Counted from the stretch's first letter, positions 37,201 through 50,526 are shown. The stretch is DNA of 64,000 nt from Rhynochetos jubatus (GCA_027574665.1 CM050690.1:38850665-38914664), one strand, 5' to 3'. Numbers and translations are program-made. Notes: generated by a model from the letters alone, not told the origin.

Positions 37201-38415
37201 CTGTGAAAACTGGAGCTGGTGTTGATTTGAGGAGAGCAGATGTTAAGGGTGTTTTTCTCAAGCACTCTGTTGCCCAAATAGGCACCTCTCATTGTGAGGA
37301 AAGGCAGTAAAAGGCTGTAAATCTGCCTGCTCATTATGAAAGGCAACAATAGATTGATTTATGGAGAAAAAGCAACTGTTAGGTTTTGGTAAACTGCAGG
37401 AAAACTGAGTTTTACAGCGGCTGGATATGACTGTGGTTACTTTTGAGAACAATTTAGTTCTGACTTAAGCAGGAGGGATATTGTACTGTTAAGGAGAGTC
37501 AGAAAACTTTCATTAGCCTGGATAACGTCACAATAACACAGTTGTATAAAATTTAAAGAATAAGCATGTTTTCTTTTCAATAGTAGATTTTTAGATCTAC
37601 TCAGCAAGACTTCTTAGTACAATCCTCATAAGCCACAACCACAGTGAATAAAAAATTGTACAGAATTTTTTGATGAAGCAATTTTGTAGAATTTTAGAGA
37701 CAAATTGATACATTTTAAACAACAGTGGAAAACCAATGTATAGAAGTGTTTGTTAGATAATATACACTGCTTTTAACAACTCTGTTTTAAAAATCTTTCT
37801 TTTTGTATTCTGTGGACTCCAGATAATTTCTCTGTGTAACAAGGCAATCTTTATGGTCCAATCACTGGTACAATCTGTAGGGTCTTACTACATATGGAAA
37901 GTGTTGGGATGAGGAGAAATCCAGGAACAGCAGGGAAGTTTATTTTGAATCCTCATCTTAAGACTTATTTTCTAGGGAAGAAGAAAGAAAACTATCTGAG
38001 GTTTTCTGTAATTTAGGGTGGTCTGCTCATCTCTTCTGTTTTTTGATTCTACTACATCATTACTAATTTGGAAGGTGTTGCAACTACAGTGTGACAGGGA
38101 CACAGCTGCCTTAAGTTCATCATAAACTCATTTACACTGTCATGCTGCATAGCCTTTCAAATGAGGCATTGGGAACTTCTTGTTAGGATATTGGCTTTAA
38201 TGAATAACTAGAGATGATGTAGTTGTGTGTGTTGATTGCATAGCAATTTCCACGTTTGCCTCACTGCTGCCTGAAATAAAGATCTTTGGGTATTATTCTA
38301 TTCCGTATTTCTTTTTTCTGGACAGCCTGCCTTAGGCAGTAACTAACAGTAAGCGTTCTAGGCAAAAATGTTTCTTACAATGATATTTATTTTCTTTTCT
38401 TTTTTTCCTTTTAAG

Positions 38416-38488
38416 TCTGAACAGCCCAGTCCTGCCTGTTCCAGCTCCAGTTCCAGTTTTATACCATCTCAAAGCAGCGGACAACAAG
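38416..38488 (+). CDS. MLLT3: MLLT3 exon 6: Ser-rich linker
   Basis: Seventy-three nt encode SEQPSPACSSSSSS, then FIPSQSSGQQ, plus one base of a Gly codon. This matches the human SEQPSPASSSSS region, with a Cys inside the Ser run. The acceptor is CCTTTTAAG and the donor is CAAG|GTACCA; the donor is moderate. The phase (0 in, one extra base out) fits the next exon, which begins GT. The linker is expected to be disordered. Confidence 0.95.
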
Positions 38489-41400
38489 GTACCAACAAAA
38501 GAAAAGAAAGGAACGTGTGAAACGAAGTGGCCACTAAAAACAGAACATGTGGCATGTTATTATCACTCTTCTGATGCCTTTCTCAGCCTGAACTGGCCGG
38601 TTTTGCTTTAGACACTTTTCCTCAGGTTGTTTTCAGATGTGGCTGTAAGGCAAAATGAAAGGACAGAATATGTGTGTCTGAGAAAAGAGTGTGAAGAGTA
38701 TTTGTTTTGAAGCATTAAACACATTTCAGTCACCTTAAAGATGGTAAGCTCAGAAGAGCTGCTGTTTCTGAGACTGTCGTTTTGCAGGGTTAGGTAGCAT
38801 GGCACTGGACTCCATCTGAAGCCCTGCTCAGGAAGGTGTGGCTTCCCATGGGAAGCCCAAGGATGTGCATGTGTGGATTCTTTCAAATGGCCGTGATCTT
38901 CCCATAGTATTGGGAAGTTTTAAGAACATATGGTATTTGCATGAGATACATAGTAGGGGAAGATGATGGTTAGACTTTACTGAGTGCCAAGTAAACCATA
39001 ACTGTTAGCTAGAAAACCAAAATGCAGACTTAATGCAAACTTAAATGCATTTTTTATTGCCAGAGAACTTGCCAAGGCAGGTTTTCTGTAAATAAGTAGT
39101 GATTCATTCTACATGATCTATTAAACTACTTAGTTCCTGCTTGGCCTATCTCCCTGGGTTTATACGATTGTACAGCTGATACTTTCTTAATCAGCTTTTG
39201 GTTTTTTCTTTTGGATCAAGAGCATTAAAAAAAACAGCTTTGACTAATTAAAATTGCATTTGTTTTGTCCATTTATATTCCTTAATATTAGACTTGATTT
39301 AAGGTTATGAAATACATTAGTGCCTCAGGCAGACAATTTGTTTTTAAATAGACCTACATATGATGCGTATCTGTCCTATTGCTTTCCTGTAGGTGACTGG
39401 TACTGATTTTCTAATGTATTCTGGCAGTCTTACTCTAGGTGAAAGAAAGCAAGAGCTGGAGTGGACTCTGGCTGATGACTAGCTTCAGGTGCTTGATTTT
39501 TAGCCAAGGCTAAATGGAACCCCTTCTTACTGAAACCACACTGTTGGTCTCATGAAAACCTTCTTAGTGGTGTGAACTGGCCATTACAAGTCAAAAACTT
39601 TGCATACCCAGTCCTATTTCTATTATCTCACACTGGGCAAAATTCTGTTGACTAGTATTCCTTCTAAGCAGACTGGATCCATCACCTCTTCTGAGTCATA
39701 TATAAGACATATCACAGGCTGTCTTTCAGGTTTGTGTACCTTCTCAATAACAGATGGGAGATTTTCCCACATTCTTTGATGTGAGCAGCTCTGAAGTGCA
39801 AGTGGTAGATATTCTTCTCTGTCTTGTTGCAATAAATAGTGATTTCTGCTTCTTTCTGGGAGTTCCAGTTGACTAAATGTCTTCATTGCCCAGGCTGTGC
39901 ATTTGTGTATCGAAGGGATGAAGCAGCAGGCATACTGTTCACACCGTATGTTGTGCCTCAGTTAGAACCAATGCTTTTTTTCCTTAACTAGAAGTTACTT
40001 GCCAGAGCCATTGCTCTTTTTCTGTTGCATTTAAACTCCAGTGCTCACTCAAGTGTGAGAAAACCACATGGATTTTTTTCACCTCTTCTTGCATACAGTG
40101 GGATAACCTAAGCTTCTTCAGCTTATGCCCATGGGACTTACTCTGATGTTTCTGTTGCTTACCAACAACAGTTGCTCTTGGGCAGCTCCTAGTTTTCAGT
40201 TTCTCCTAAAGTACTCTGCCTCTTTAGGAGATAACTTCTCCAACCCTTAAACAGGCTGTCATGGAATTTTAGATTGTTAACAAGGAGCAGGAGACCAACA
40301 GTGACATCGCTATCGGTGCTAGAAACAAAAGGCCTAAAAGTTGATGCTTTGCTGATTGTTAGGAAAGTCTACTGAAAAAGATAACTGGCTGGGTACAAAA
40401 TGCCTATTCAGAGTCCCAGACATGGTCCTACATTATGTGGAAACTTGTCTGAATGACAGGCTGTTCAATGTCTCTGGAGCTGTCAGTGTCAGTGACACTA
40501 TGAGATGTGTCTCATGAGTCCAAGTTCCTTTTCCTGCAAGAAAGAGGAATAAACCTGTTGACATCTTGAGAAAGACCTGTCTGATTGTCCTAGAACACAG
40601 CAAGAGGATAAAATGGCCCTCTGCCATGCTTGGGAAAAAGACATAGGCAAGAATAATGAGTTAGCTTAAGCTCTGGAGAGCAGGCTGTGGAGGGATCATG
40701 AGGATCACGTGCTGGTTTTCCTTCTGCATCCATTTAAACATCAGTCCTTGATTTTATTTTTTGACTGTAGCACAGCTACCAGTTCCCATGTTGTGGAGTT
40801 ACGTGCTGGTGTTTTATGCAAGGTCACCCATTCATATGTCATACTAAATTTTGTTATGAAGTTAGGTTTTGGTTGATTGTTTTACCTTTCCTCTTACTGA
40901 CCTTTTCCTCTGCTCTTTCATCAAGAGTATGATGACGCTTTCCTTTCATCTGTGCTTTATTTTTTCTGTCATTTTCTTCCTCCTTTACATTGTGGGAAGG
41001 AGATGAATGTGTTCTCAGAAGCTGACTTTGGCCTATGAAGAGTGAGACTCCTCTGCTGTCAGTGCAAAGATGTTCGTTTTCAGTAGGACTTCGATGGTGG
41101 TTGTCAGTGTAACAAAACTAGCCTTCCCTAAGTTAAGCCTAGCCTGTGGAAATACCCTTGTATTCTACCCTTTTATCTCTCTTGAAACAGAGAATTCTTC
41201 TTCATATATTTATAATTTAATCCTATTTTCTAACCCTTGACCTCAATTCATTTAGCTCTCTATGCCATGTCTCTCATTCACTCACCTCAACAGTCAAGCC
41301 AGCCAATAAGAACATTTTCCAGAAGATCAAAACAAGCAAATTCTTCCTTCATCCCTGTTGCTGATGCTGCTGAGAGTGCCCTCTCTCCCCCCCTTTTAAA

Positions 41401-43794
41401 GGGACTATGTTTATTACTGCTTCTCTTAAAAGCCAAGGAATGAGTCCTTTCCCTCCTTCAAGGTTCAGGTAATTAGATAGTCAGTCAGACTACAAGATAC
41501 TATTCACAAATAGCTGAGCTTCATCAGCCTGAGACCCAAACTTAAACAGAATATGGAACACAGATCAGCTGCTTCTGCAGATCAGCCATGGTTGTGTGGA
41601 TAAGAAGCACTTCATTATAGCTCCACTGTCCTTGTTGCCTGTACAAGTGTCTGGTCTGCCAGGAATTTGCCCATCAGCACTATCTGGGCTTCTTCCCAGC
41701 CAACCTTAGTGTGTAAAAGCAGAGAAAATAAATATTTATCTGAACCTACCCAAACTGTGCCAATTTTCAAAAGTTCTAGTGCAGCCTTAGCACTAAATCA
41801 TTCTCAGCGTTGGCTTTGAAGTCACAGGCACAAAACTAATAAAAATGCCTGTGACCTGAGTCTTCCTAGGACTGGAATAATCCATAAAGCAGTTCCTTCC
41901 ATGAAGGGAAAACCCTCCCTGTTAGGAGTATGACCCTGACAGGCACAGGTCTATCTTCTCTTCTGGCAGTGACCAGGGATGACACTCCTTGACTCTCTTT
42001 CCCCATTAGCAAATAGAGAGTCGTAGAATCATAGAATTATTTGGGTTGGAAGGGACGGACCTTAAAGATCATCGAGTTCCAACCCCCCTGCCATAGGCAG
42101 GGACACCCTCCACTAGACCAGGTTGCTCAATGCCTCATCCAGCCTGGCCTTGAACACTTCCAGGGATGGAGCATCCACAGCTTCTCTGGGCAACCTGTTC
42201 CAGTGCCTCACCACCCTCTCCAGGAAGAATTTTTTCCTCATATCCAATCTGAATCTCCCCACTTTCAATTTAAACCCATTACCCCTTGTCCTGTCACTAC
42301 AGGCCCTTGTGAAAAATCCCCCCTCCCCAGCTTTCTTGCAGGCCCCCTTCAGGTACTGGAAGGTGCTATCAGGTCTCCCCGAACCCTTCTCTTCTCCAGG
42401 CTAAACAAACCTAACTCTCTCAGCCTGTCCCCATAGCAGAGGGGCTCCAGCCCTCTGAGCATCTTCGTGGCCCCCTCTGGACTCGCTCCAGCTGGTCAAT
42501 ATCCTTCTTATGCTGAGGGCTCCACAGCTGGACGCAGCACTCCAGGTGGGGGGGTTTCACGAGACCAGAGTAGAGGGGGAGAATCCCCTCCCTCGACCTG
42601 CTGGCCACACTTCTGATACAGCCGAGGATATGGTTGGCTTTCTGGGCTGCCAGCGCACACTGCCGGCTCATGTCCAGCTTTTCATCCCCCAGTACCCCCA
42701 GTCCTTCTCAGGGCTGCTAGCCCTGAAGGTTGCAAGCTTCATCTCTGTTTGAAGAATGCTCTGAGGTTCACTTTGTTTACGTTAGTACATTGTGTTTCCT
42801 GGGCTGAAGGAATTATAGAACCTTAATGCTAGTTGCTGTTCCTGCAGCCATCCCTGTTGCTTTCACTTGCTGCTTCATGCCTCAGGTGGGCTGTACTTCA
42901 GAGTTAAATGCCCGGTGGCATCAATCTTGTTTTCTTCCCTCTTCTAACCTGCTTTTACCCATTCTTATTTCAAGCAGCTGTAGTTTTACATTCCCCAGAT
43001 ATGTTAAACGTATCTCTCCTCTCTCTGTAACTGTCTTTTACAGCAAAATAAATTGAGTAAAATCAGGCCAAAATCCCAAACAATTTAATGCAGTTTTATG
43101 CGCAAGTCAAGCTTTGGATCTTCGGTTAATTCAGGAAAAGAGATAGCATGGTGTTGTGTGGGACTGATGCATTTTTTACATATGAACATTGTCGAAGTGC
43201 TCACTTGACCTGAAATTGACCTTGAAATAAAGGGAACAGCTAAAGCTAAATCTATAAAAACCAGGAAGACAAAGACTGCCTTGGCCAGTACCAGTCAGAA
43301 TGGTTTGTTAGACTCTGATTCTGAATACACAGATTAACCTAACGAAGGTACTACTGCTGATCAGTATGTCTGGAGATTTTCACTCGCATATAGTAATACA
43401 CTCTGAGAAAGCAAAAAATGCTAAAACCCAGCAGTGCAAGAGAATCTTGCTTCTGATAGTTGTACAGTAATAGTCAATTTCTTCTGGTGTGACAGTATTT
43501 TATGTACTTCAGCTATGGTCCAGCGGGCCAGTCATGCAAACACTTGAACATATGAGTCACTTCACTCTAATGAGTAAGTATTGAGGCTGAGTTACTCGTG
43601 TGAGTAAATGATTCATGAATAAATTCCTGTAGCGTAAGTCCCCAGTGCATTACTTCATTTGTTTAATGTTTAAGACTCTCCTCCCAACAATGTGTGAGGA
43701 GGGTAGTTTTCTATGATCTACAAAGGTGGGAGAATTGCCTAGAACACTGCAAAGTGAACTTTATTTGTGTATTTTATTATCGCTGTTGTTTCAG
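38489..43794 (+). other. MLLT3 intron 6
   Basis: This intron is about 5.3 kb. A long CR1 copy occupies 42023-42750. The stretch 38489-42000 has no recognisable repeat, RNA gene or exon. A short poly-C run lies near 41388. Confidence 0.85.
42023..42750 (-). mobile_element. CR1 LINE fragment, long (about 730 bp)
   Basis: This is the longest CR1 copy with modern wording. The + strand starts AGAATCATAGAATTATTTGG and GTTGGAAGGGACGGACC, where GGAC is duplicated. It proceeds through CTTGTCCTGTCACTACAGG, AGCATCTTCGTGGCCCCCTC, CCACAGCTGGACGCAGCACT and CCCTCGACCTGCTGGCCACA. It ends near TCCCCCAGTACCCCCAGTCC. It still encodes an antisense open stretch from the CR1 reverse-transcriptase 3' region (minus strand, about 42420-42671), but the element is heavily truncated. 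Confidence 0.93.
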
Positions 43795-43927
43795 GTCAGT
43801 TGAGTTCTGTAATGAAAGATCTGCATTCAGATGATAATGAAGATGAATCAGACGAAGCAGATGGGAATGACAATGATTCTGAGTTGGAACAACCTCTACA
43901 TACACAAGAAGTAAGCAGGAGCAGCAG
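43795..43927 (+). CDS. MLLT3: MLLT3 exon 7: acidic segment
   Basis: Two bases complete a Gly codon, then QLSSVMKDLHSDDNEDESD, EADGNDNDSELEQ and PLHTQEVSRSS, with two bases of an Arg codon left over. It matches the human SIMKDLHSDDNEEESDE region, an acidic stretch rich in potential CK2 sites. The acceptor is TTGTTTCAG. The donor that keeps the frame is GCAG|GTCAGT at 43928. A second plausible donor, GAA|GTAAGC at 43911, lies 17 nt upstream and would shift the frame. The human-like SRSRR basic end supports use of 43928. Confidence 0.95.
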
Positions 43928-45461
43928 GTCAGTGTCTTGTGATTGCAAATAGCCCGGTGATGAAGACATGGTGGTTGTTAGTAGTGAGATGACGTCTCAT
44001 GTTCTCAAAGGGCACTGAGTAGCAAATGAGCAGGGAATTCAGACTCTTTATGAAGCATATGCGTGTAAAAGTGCCTCTACTGAACCTAACAGAATTAGCC
44101 ATTCCAAATACGAACCATTTCTGTACTAGTCCATATGGTTATGATAGTCCTCATTCATTCATGCCAGTGTGACATCAGGGGAGTAGTCAGAACTCTCTCT
44201 GGCATACATGAGATGAAATTAAGTTCTTCAATTGCTGGATAAGCTATTCTGCACATAGTATCTCATTTTCAAGATCTCTCTGCTTACCAGTTTTAGATTA
44301 GATTGTTAAATTGGATCAGAATCAATGCAATTTGCATTTCAAGTAATTTCTGTACTGCGTGCAGTAGGTAATGTGTAAAAGTGCACACAGAAGGTAAAAC
44401 AAGCATCAGTCACAGATACTACTTTTTTAAGAAAAGCTTCTACATCTTAGCCATAACCTTAAGAGATCATTCCAAGAATTATCTGTTCTTCGAGCAGCTT
44501 GAAGCTCCATTTGAATGTTGTTGAAGGTTACACAAAACCTGCATCAGTGTCTCTCGAACCTTTTCGTAGTGGGTTCTTTATCTGATCCACGGGGTTTTGC
44601 TGTGAGTGCATGGCACCTGAGTGGCTGTGTCAGCTACTGCTTAAATTGGAAGGTAATAGGAGAACGGTAATGAATGTCAGTTGCTTCCCTGGGGCATTTT
44701 AGCAACTGGAATCAAGGAGAAAAAGAGCAAGATGACTAGCAGTTTGAGAATTTTTTCGTGTCCGTGATTGTCTCGAGCTCTTTGTCTCTTAAATGTGGAG
44801 ATTTTGTTTCAGTTTTTTAACAAAGGTTTAAGGCTGATACTTCTCTGTTGTCTTTTTATCTCAGATAACAATTTTTTTTTTCCCAACAAATAAATGTTCC
44901 CTGTTGTTCCTAAGTAAATGAAGTGCGAGACTGACTAGGAGCTGAGCTTTTTCATGTGGCCTCTCCTGAGACACTAAGCTTTAAAATTTTAGCCAGGAAT
45001 GAGGGTATTAGTTATCATGAGAAACAAGGAACTTTTTAGTGAAACACTTGTCCAGGTGAGAAGTACAGTTGTTCAGAAAGCTTTCAGAAGGGCAGAAAAG
45101 TATAAAAAACATTTTCCTTCTTCTGCATGGCTATGAACCAAGGTACAGACTCGCTGCAGGAACGTTGGGGACAGCAGTTAAATGTTCTAAATATTTAACT
45201 GTTTCTGTAATGTTAGCTGCTTTTAGCAGGACTAGTCACCTCAGCCAAGCACAGGCAGACATCCTTGTTGTCCATGCTACTCGGAGCTTTCACCATAGTG
45301 TGGCCCTGCGTGGATGCCTCTCTTCCATGCAACCTCGATTAATGATGCCTTGCTTAGCAAGGAGCCATTCTTAGTGTCCTACCTCAAAGTGCAAGCTTGG
45401 TTCACCCCTGTTAACAGCCCTTTGTCTGGAGGTGTAATCTCTTGGATCTGTTTTTCCATAG
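43928..45461 (+). other. MLLT3 intron 7
   Basis: An intron of about 1.5 kb, from GTCAGT to GTTTTTCCATAG. No repeats or other features recognised. The open stretch 45069-45374 has no recognisable homology. Confidence 0.85.
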
Positions 45462-45561
45462 GGTCGTTCTGAGTGATGTCAGTGACAGTGACAGCAGTTC
45501 AGCTTCCTCACCACGTTGTCATGAACCGGCACCACCTATACTGAAAGCCAACAACAACCAG
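45462..45561 (+). CDS. MLLT3: MLLT3 exon 8: Ser/Asp-rich linker
   Basis: The first base completes Arg. The exon then encodes VVLSDVSDSDSSSASSP, RCHEPAPPILKANNNQ. Human AF9 reads VSLSDGSDSESSSASSP and HHEPPPPLLKTNNNQ here, so the order and spacing are the same. One hundred nt; acceptor TTTTTCCATAG, donor CAG|GTAAAA; leaves in phase 0. If the upstream exon were spliced from its alternative donor, this exon would be read GRSE then TGA (45474-45476). Confidence 0.96.
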
Positions 45562-48484
45562 GTAAAATCAGAATTCGTAAATGCAGTGCTGAAGAGCTGA
45601 TGATGATGTTCTGATAACTTCAGGGCAGTTACTTAGTCTGTAAACTGACATAAAAGATGTTTTTTTTAGGAAAAGTACCGTTTGGGTTAGCAAATACTAT
45701 TAGACCGAAGTAATGTTTTCATCGGTGTTTTAAGAAACGTGTCATTTCTATATGAATTAGCTTTGTAAGGTAAACAATGCAAACTGGCTTTACAGCATCA
45801 GTTATACAATTGATACAGGTTTGGGTTTGTTTTAGCAGTAGACACGGTTCGCATCAATAGGCTCATTCTTGGGAGTTTGGGAGTTACCTCGCCACCAGTC
45901 ACCAATAAAGTAAGGCTCTCTAAATATAAAAATCAAACATAAAAGCTGATTTAAAAAAAAAATCATGGTTTATAAAAAACATCATTTGTAACTCAAGGAA
46001 GCCATAATACATTCCCAGTGTCAATTGGATCACACACAAAGCAGTCATGAAATTTACTGGCTGGCAATAAAAGGCTGCTTACACTGTCGACGTAGGTAGA
46101 ATAGTGTCTACATGTATTAACAAAAGTTTGTGGTTTATATGGTGACTTTTATGGATGAGTCTTTCCTATATCTCTTAGGATTACTGCCTCAATTATATAG
46201 CAGAAATTATTTACTTGTCACTGTTTTTCTAATAAGGTTTCCAATATAAACTCACTGATAGAGCATAAACAAAACATTATTCACACCAGTTAAGTTCAAA
46301 TACACTGTGGAGAAAAAACCCTAGGAAATAGTTTGTACACAGGGAGAGAAAGGAGATCCCATATCCAGAAAGCCGCCTTCTTATCCACCACAGATCCTGT
46401 AGCCTTTTCTAGGTTGATCTGTACCAAAGTTACAAGTTCTTGAAAGAGTGTTTTGAGAACAAGTAAACTGTAAAGATGAAGAGTATTCCACTTACTGGAG
46501 ACATAAGCACAAGAGAAGTAAAACACCTATCTAGGGCTTGTTGTTTAATTAAGACTAACTTCTACAGGGGCAATGTAATTGTTAAGTAATTCTAAGTCTC
46601 AATATCAGCAGCCACATCTTTCATGTTCCTTTCTACTTCGGTGATCTAGCAGAAGGTCTACCCATGCATTTAGACACCAGACAATAGCAGTGTGCCAGCG
46701 AAAATTGAATGTCACACACCTTCTTCCATGTGTACAATTGAGCTGAATTTTATAATTAAGTGGAAAATCAGAAATTTAGAGAAGCATTATGAGAATTCAG
46801 ATTGTATGGACCGTAGCCACACTTGAAGACTCTGCTTGGTAGCATAGTGCTGCTTGCCAGGATGATGCTTTTGACTGATGAAATCAGACTTGTGTGGACT
46901 GAGTGTGTTCATAGACCTAAAGAGCTTAGTCAAAGTTAATATTTCTATAAAATTCCTCAGATGTGATGAGTGCTGTGTCTCATCTAAACAAGAATGCTTA
47001 AGATGTTAGACTTCAACTACACATCAAGAGCACTGTAAGGAAACAACTTTCAAATATACTGCGTCCTTGCTACGGTTCTGTTTGAAACCCAGGATTTTCT
47101 TCCTTTAAATACCAGAAAATAATCTAAAAGGTACTGGATCCATGCCTAGAGCCCTGTTTTGGGTTTTGCTTTTTTTTTTTCCAAAACAAAACTTTTTCTT
47201 CCACTGACCTACACAGCAGTAACCCAGCAGCTATTCAATTGAAGAACAGGGATTTTTCTTCAGAGCAGTATGTTTTACTTTCTGGCCATGCCATACTCTC
47301 TGCTAAGTAAATCATCAGGTAAGGTTAAGTCAGATCCACAGTCTTTAGATAGGGAACTAGCTGCCTACCTGCTGTATTCTTATGGTACTGGTCACCCTGG
47401 GAAGCATATGTGCAATTTTAGTCATTTATACCAAGGAAAACAGAAATGAGAAGGAACTTGCAGAAAGCGGTCAGTGAGGCTTCTTGCTAGTCTAGAAGAC
47501 TTGCTTTTACAAGCCTTATTTCCTTGTTTCATTTGCTGATTTTTGTCCTGTGTTTTGACTGTCCAGTGTGGTTTTGGAGATAATCATGCTAGTGTTGTTA
47601 GTCTTACGGTGGAATATGAAACAAAGTCTCCCATCATCCTTCCAACATCCTTTGATGTTTTTAAGAAAAACTGATTGTATTCCAGGTTAAGAATGACATG
47701 GGGATTTTATTTTTTTTTTTAAACTATTTTTAAGTTCGAAAGAAGTGTGATGTGTGTGGAAAAATTGGAAGAATAGCCAACAGTTCTGTTTCCCCAAAAT
47801 TTTCCACACTTTATTTCTAAGATTTTCATATTGAGCATGATGCTGTGCTGCTTTTTGACTTGTTTTTCTGGACTGTGGTTCAGTACTGGATGAAGCGTTC
47901 TTGGTTGGTGTATGTGTTCATACATGGCTTTGTATGGCATCGAAGGAAGGGTACCATGTAAGAGCAAGAGGCGTTACTGTCAAACATTTTTTTTTCAGTT
48001 ATAACTCATGCAGTCATTTCAAAAACTGTTTTTCAGAATGTCTACTGTAGAAAAAAAGAGACAGCATTGGGATAAAAAAAACCCATACAGGAAAAATATA
48101 CTGATCACATGACATTTCAAAGGCATCATTTGTACCTCAGCATCATTTTGTATATGCAAAGTCAGACGTCTTACCCTACCAGCATGCACAAGATACAAAA
48201 AAGTGTTGTGGGTGCTTTAAATGACATTAAAGTAATTCTGTTAAGGATTAATAGTACCATTATCACCTAATTCCAGCAACCTAGCGTTTTCTGCTGTAAA
48301 CTGCTTTTTTTCCCCCTGAAAAATACAAGTTGTATGGATTAAGAATGAAAAGCTCAGTTTTGAGTTTTGATTCCATTTTCTCCAGATGTTATATTCTTTG
48401 TATTATTAGCTGATAGCAGAACTTTTCATATGTAATTGTATCCAGTGATGCATTTGATTTTTACAGGATTTTCTTGTTTTCCAG
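45562..48484 (+). other. MLLT3 intron 8
   Basis: An intron of about 2.9 kb, GTAAAA to TTTTCCAG. AT-rich, with no recognised mobile element, RNA gene or exon-like segment. Confidence 0.85.
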
Positions 48485-48556
48485 ATCTTAGAAGTGAAAA
48501 GTCCAATAAAGCAAAACAAGTCTGATAAACAAGTGAAGAATGGGGATTGTGATAAG
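48485..48556 (+). CDS. MLLT3: MLLT3 exon 9: Lys-rich segment before AHD
   Basis: Twenty-four whole codons encode ILEVKSPIKQNKSDKQV, then KNGDCDK. The human equivalent is ILEVKSPIKQSKSDKQI then KNGECDK. The acceptor is TTGTTTTCCAG and the donor AAG|GTAAAT. Phase 0 at both ends, so skipping would remove 24 residues without a shift. The segment is short, basic and probably disordered, and leads into the AHD. Confidence 0.97.
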
Positions 48557-49603
48557 GTAAATGAGAACGATGTAACAGTAAACTAGCCCAGAATGTGATG
48601 TTGATGTATCTACTAAACACCAACTTCTGTTACAGAACAAAAATCTTAGTAATTAGTATGTCTTTGCTTTGGGTTCCTTTAGGTGCAGATCTTTCTTGGG
48701 GTTTTGCGGGTTTTTTTAATCTCTCTTTTTTCCCCCTGTAATTATTTCTTCTTTTGTGCTATGTTGAAAGTGTTTCCTTCCTTCAATACATGTGGTGATT
48801 TGGCAGATGCCACCAGTTGGGAATCTGCCATCTATTATTTATTTTATCTACTCTTGACCATGAGTTTGCATTGTGCTTCACAGATGAAGTGATAATTTTT
48901 GAAGAGGAGAATTCACAGCTGTATTCCTAGCCAATACATCAGTCAGTTAAAAATACATATTTTTGCAGAATCCTTTCTGAAGGCTGTGCGTTAGGAAGTG
49001 GCAGTGTGCTTTAGCATGTTTACTAGAATAATCTGAAGCAACAATTACCATTTTACACTGAGACAATTTTGTTTAAAATCAGCTGACCATAGGTAGGAGC
49101 TCTTAAATCCTGGTGCTAGTGAACATAGGACAGTTTCGCAGTGTGGACAGGTTCCTCTGACGGTTCATATTTTACAGGTATTTCTGTCAACTTTGTGATA
49201 CAGTGTGGCAGGGGACCGAAGTTTTGGTATCTTGTTAGATTTTCAGTAACCTGACCCATACACTTTTAGTTTCTTACGCTGGGTGCCATATCTCTCTCTG
49301 CTTAAAATTAAAAGAAGGTTTCTTATGGTTTAGACCGAAGAAAAAAGGTAATAATTGGGTAGAGAGGTGGGACATGTTTGACATACCAGGAAAGAGGACA
49401 GTGGAATTTACCATTGGTAATTGCTTTATCTTGCTTTATCCTTCTCCTCTTATATGTCCTTGTTGACACAGAAGATTAATTTTGTAACTTTAGAGGAAAG
49501 AGGGATTTGATGGTGAGCCTTTGGGTTTGGGTTTTATGTGGAAAGGTGGAAGATGTTTTTTAAAGATACTGTTTTGGCATCCTGACTCTGTTTGACACTT
49601 CTT

Positions 49604-50290
49604 CATTGAATCACAGAATCATTCAGGTTGGAAAAGCCCTTTAAGATCATCAAGTCCAACCATCAACCTAACTGCCAAGTCCACCACTAAACCATGTCCC
49701 TGAGCACCTTGTCCACACATCTCTTAAATACTTCCAGGGATGGTGACTCAACCACTTCCCTGGGCAGCCTGTTCCAGTGCTTGACAACCCTACTGGAGAA
49801 GAAATTTTTCCTACTGTCCACTCTAAACCTCCCCTGGCGCAACTTGAGGCCGTTTCCTCTTGTCCTATGGCTTATTACTTGGGAGAAGAGACCAACACCC
49901 ACCTCTCTGCACGCTCCTTTCAGGTAGTTGTAGAGAGCAACAAGGTCTCCCCTGAGACTCCTCAAGGCTAAACAATACCGGTTCCCTCAGCTGCTCCTCA
50001 CAGCACTTGTGGTCCAGACCCTTCCCCGGCTCCGTTCCCTTCTCTGGACACGCTCCAGCACCTCAGTGTCTTTCTTGCAGTGAGGGGCCCAAAACTCAAC
50101 ACAGGATTCGAGATGCAGCCTCACCAGTGCCCAGTACAGGGGTTCACTCACTGCCCTGGTCCTGCTGGCCACACTATTCCTGATGCAGGCCAGGATGCCA
50201 TTGGCCACCTTGGCCACCTGGGCACACTGCTAGCTCATGTTCAGCTGGCTATCTACCAACACCCCCAGGTCCTTTTCCTCTGAGCAGTTG
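49604..50290 (-). mobile_element. CR1 LINE fragment, older subfamily (about 690 bp)
   Basis: The + strand begins AATCACAGAATCATTCAGGT, then TGGAAAAGCCCTTTAAGATC and AAGTCCAACCATCAACCT. This wording differs from the other copies and marks a different CR1 subfamily. It continues through CCTGTTCCAGTGCTTGACAA and CCCTGGTCCTGCTGGCCACA to ACCAACACCCCCAGGTCC. An antisense open stretch (minus strand 49687-49965) is CR1-derived. It ends about 250 bp upstream of exon 10. Confidence 0.93.
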
Positions 50291-50516
50291 AGATGTAGAG
50301 ATTATCTTCTATTTTCATCTGCATGAAGTATCTAAGAAAACCCACAAAAACTTATATTTGGGTTGTATTAAGCTAGAGAAAGCCAGACTACTAAATTAAA
50401 AAAAAAAAAAAAAAGGCTCAAAGAAGATTTAAAGTAAAATTTCCATTTGTATTGTTTTTGAAGACATTTGAAGTTTCTGAAATTCATAGCTATGACATAA
50501 TTAACAAGTTGTTCGT

Positions 50517-50526
50517 GGGGGGGGGG
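50517..50526 (+). promoter_or_regulatory. G10 run next to exon 10 acceptor
   Basis: Ten consecutive G residues lie 12 nt upstream of the exon 10 splice junction at 50538/50539, leaving only ATTTTTTTCTAG between. The pyrimidine tract is therefore about nine bases. G-runs in introns are known binding sites for hnRNP H/F. A regulatory effect here is inference. Confidence 0.5.

Larger units (their letters stand above)
26380..38415 (+). other. MLLT3 intron 5
   Basis: This intron of about 12 kb is bounded by GTAAGT and a TTTTTTCCTTTTAAG acceptor. Recognised contents are a sense-oriented CR1 copy at 29596-29830 and the syndecan-like fragment with LTR at 33465-34260. Stretches 26380-29590, 29840-33460 and 34270-38400 are AT-rich with no repeat or gene I can name. 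An open stretch at 31438-31806 has no recognisable product. Confidence 0.85.

Noticed and set aside
42041-42436. 131-codon open frame on the + strand
   Set aside because: It lies wholly in an antisense CR1 copy.
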